From Bacteroidales bacterium (GTDB lineage Bacteria > Bacteroidota > Bacteroidia > Bacteroidales > UBA932), in the NCBI GenBank assembly GCA_021443625.1, contig JABUTP010000010.1, positions 1 to 13,901 on the forward strand: DNA of 13,901 nucleotides. Direction: 5' to 3'. The number at the start of each line of letters is the position of its first letter. Within the stretch, counting starts at the first letter, position 1. The position numbers were made by a program, and so were the translations under genes. This document shows, one piece after another, positions 13,843 through 13,901 of this stretch. Under the pieces are notes generated by a model, which ran no database searches, was not told where the DNA came from, and was given only the letters and a program-made list of their open reading frames with translations.

Positions 13843-13901
13843 CGGGATGTGGCGCAGTTGGCTAGCGCACCACGTTAGGGACGTGGGGGTCGCTCGTTCG
13901 A
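13843..13901 (+). tRNA. tRNA-Pro (anticodon AGG), 3' end cut by the window edge
   Basis: The sequence folds as a tRNA up to about position 58. The acceptor strand is CGGGATG (13843-13849). The D stem is GCGC/GCGC around AGTTGGCTA. The anticodon stem is CCACG/CGTGG with loop TTAGGGA (13875-13881). The T arm begins GCTCG-TTCGA. U33 precedes AGG at 13877-13879, which reads CCU (proline). The C at position 1 and G35-G36-G37 are typical of proline tRNAs. The 3' half of the T stem, the acceptor partner strand and any encoded CCA lie outside the window. A wobble A is uncommon for bacterial tRNA-Pro. Confidence 0.88.

Noticed and set aside
1-13901. CRISPR arrays, insertion sequences, phage or defence genes
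   Set aside because: No regularly spaced repeats, transposase, integrase or defence-type domains were recognised on either strand.

Overview
The window comes from a member of the Bacteroidota, most likely the order Bacteroidales. The support is a paired SusC/SusD outer-membrane uptake system, start codons without Shine-Dalgarno sequences, several matches to the Bacteroidota housekeeping -7 promoter element (TAnnTTTG), and lipoproteins with Bacteroidota-style signal peptides. GC is high for the order outside the SusCD pair (sampled 60-base lines at 60-68%, against 47-52% inside it). This suggests a Rikenellaceae/Alistipes-like or similar lineage, but the genus cannot be fixed from sequence alone.

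Layout. Positions 46-4545 (minus strand) hold a SusD-like surface lipoprotein and, upstream of it in the operon, a SusC-like TonB-dependent transporter. The 229-base divergent gap 4546-4774 carries a candidate susC promoter, a perfect 11-bp hairpin in the predicted susC leader, and an 8-bp hairpin directly before the next start codon. A plus-strand gene (4775-5848) encodes a short, divergent relative of S-adenosylhomocysteine hydrolase. Its 3' end overlaps by 44 bp the convergent gene for an Sfp-type 4'-phosphopantetheinyl transferase (5805-6485, minus). That gene lies 4 bp behind a single-domain STAS protein (6490-6798, minus) in an apparent two-gene operon. Next is a minus-strand lipoprotein resembling DUF4838-type, glycosidase-like TIM-barrel proteins (6842-7861).

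A 142-base divergent promoter region (7862-8003), with two outward-facing -7 elements inside a 9-bp inverted repeat, separates it from a plus-strand run: soluble inorganic pyrophosphatase (8004-8630), an exported Ntn-type amide hydrolase overlapping it by ATGA (8627-9829), a GltS-type sodium/glutamate symporter (9910-11241), and a secreted GH95 alpha-L-fucosidase-like glycosidase (11324-13717) with its own promoter. A terminator, a promoter and the first 58 or so nucleotides of a tRNA-Pro with anticodon AGG close the window.

How the genes may work together: SusCD imports an unknown oligomer across the outer membrane; GH95 and the DUF4838-like lipoprotein point to glycan handling, but neither is adjacent to SusCD, so a single locus is not shown. 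The Ntn hydrolase followed by GltS suggests release of an amino acid (possibly glutamate) from an N-acyl conjugate in the periplasm and its uptake. The central block (SAHH-like, PPTase, STAS) has no obvious shared pathway. I found no CRISPR array, insertion sequence, phage gene or clearly new multi-gene system; the most unusual items are the degenerate SAHH-like enzyme, the regulatory hairpins, the apparently leaderless GH95 gene and the AGG-anticodon proline tRNA.
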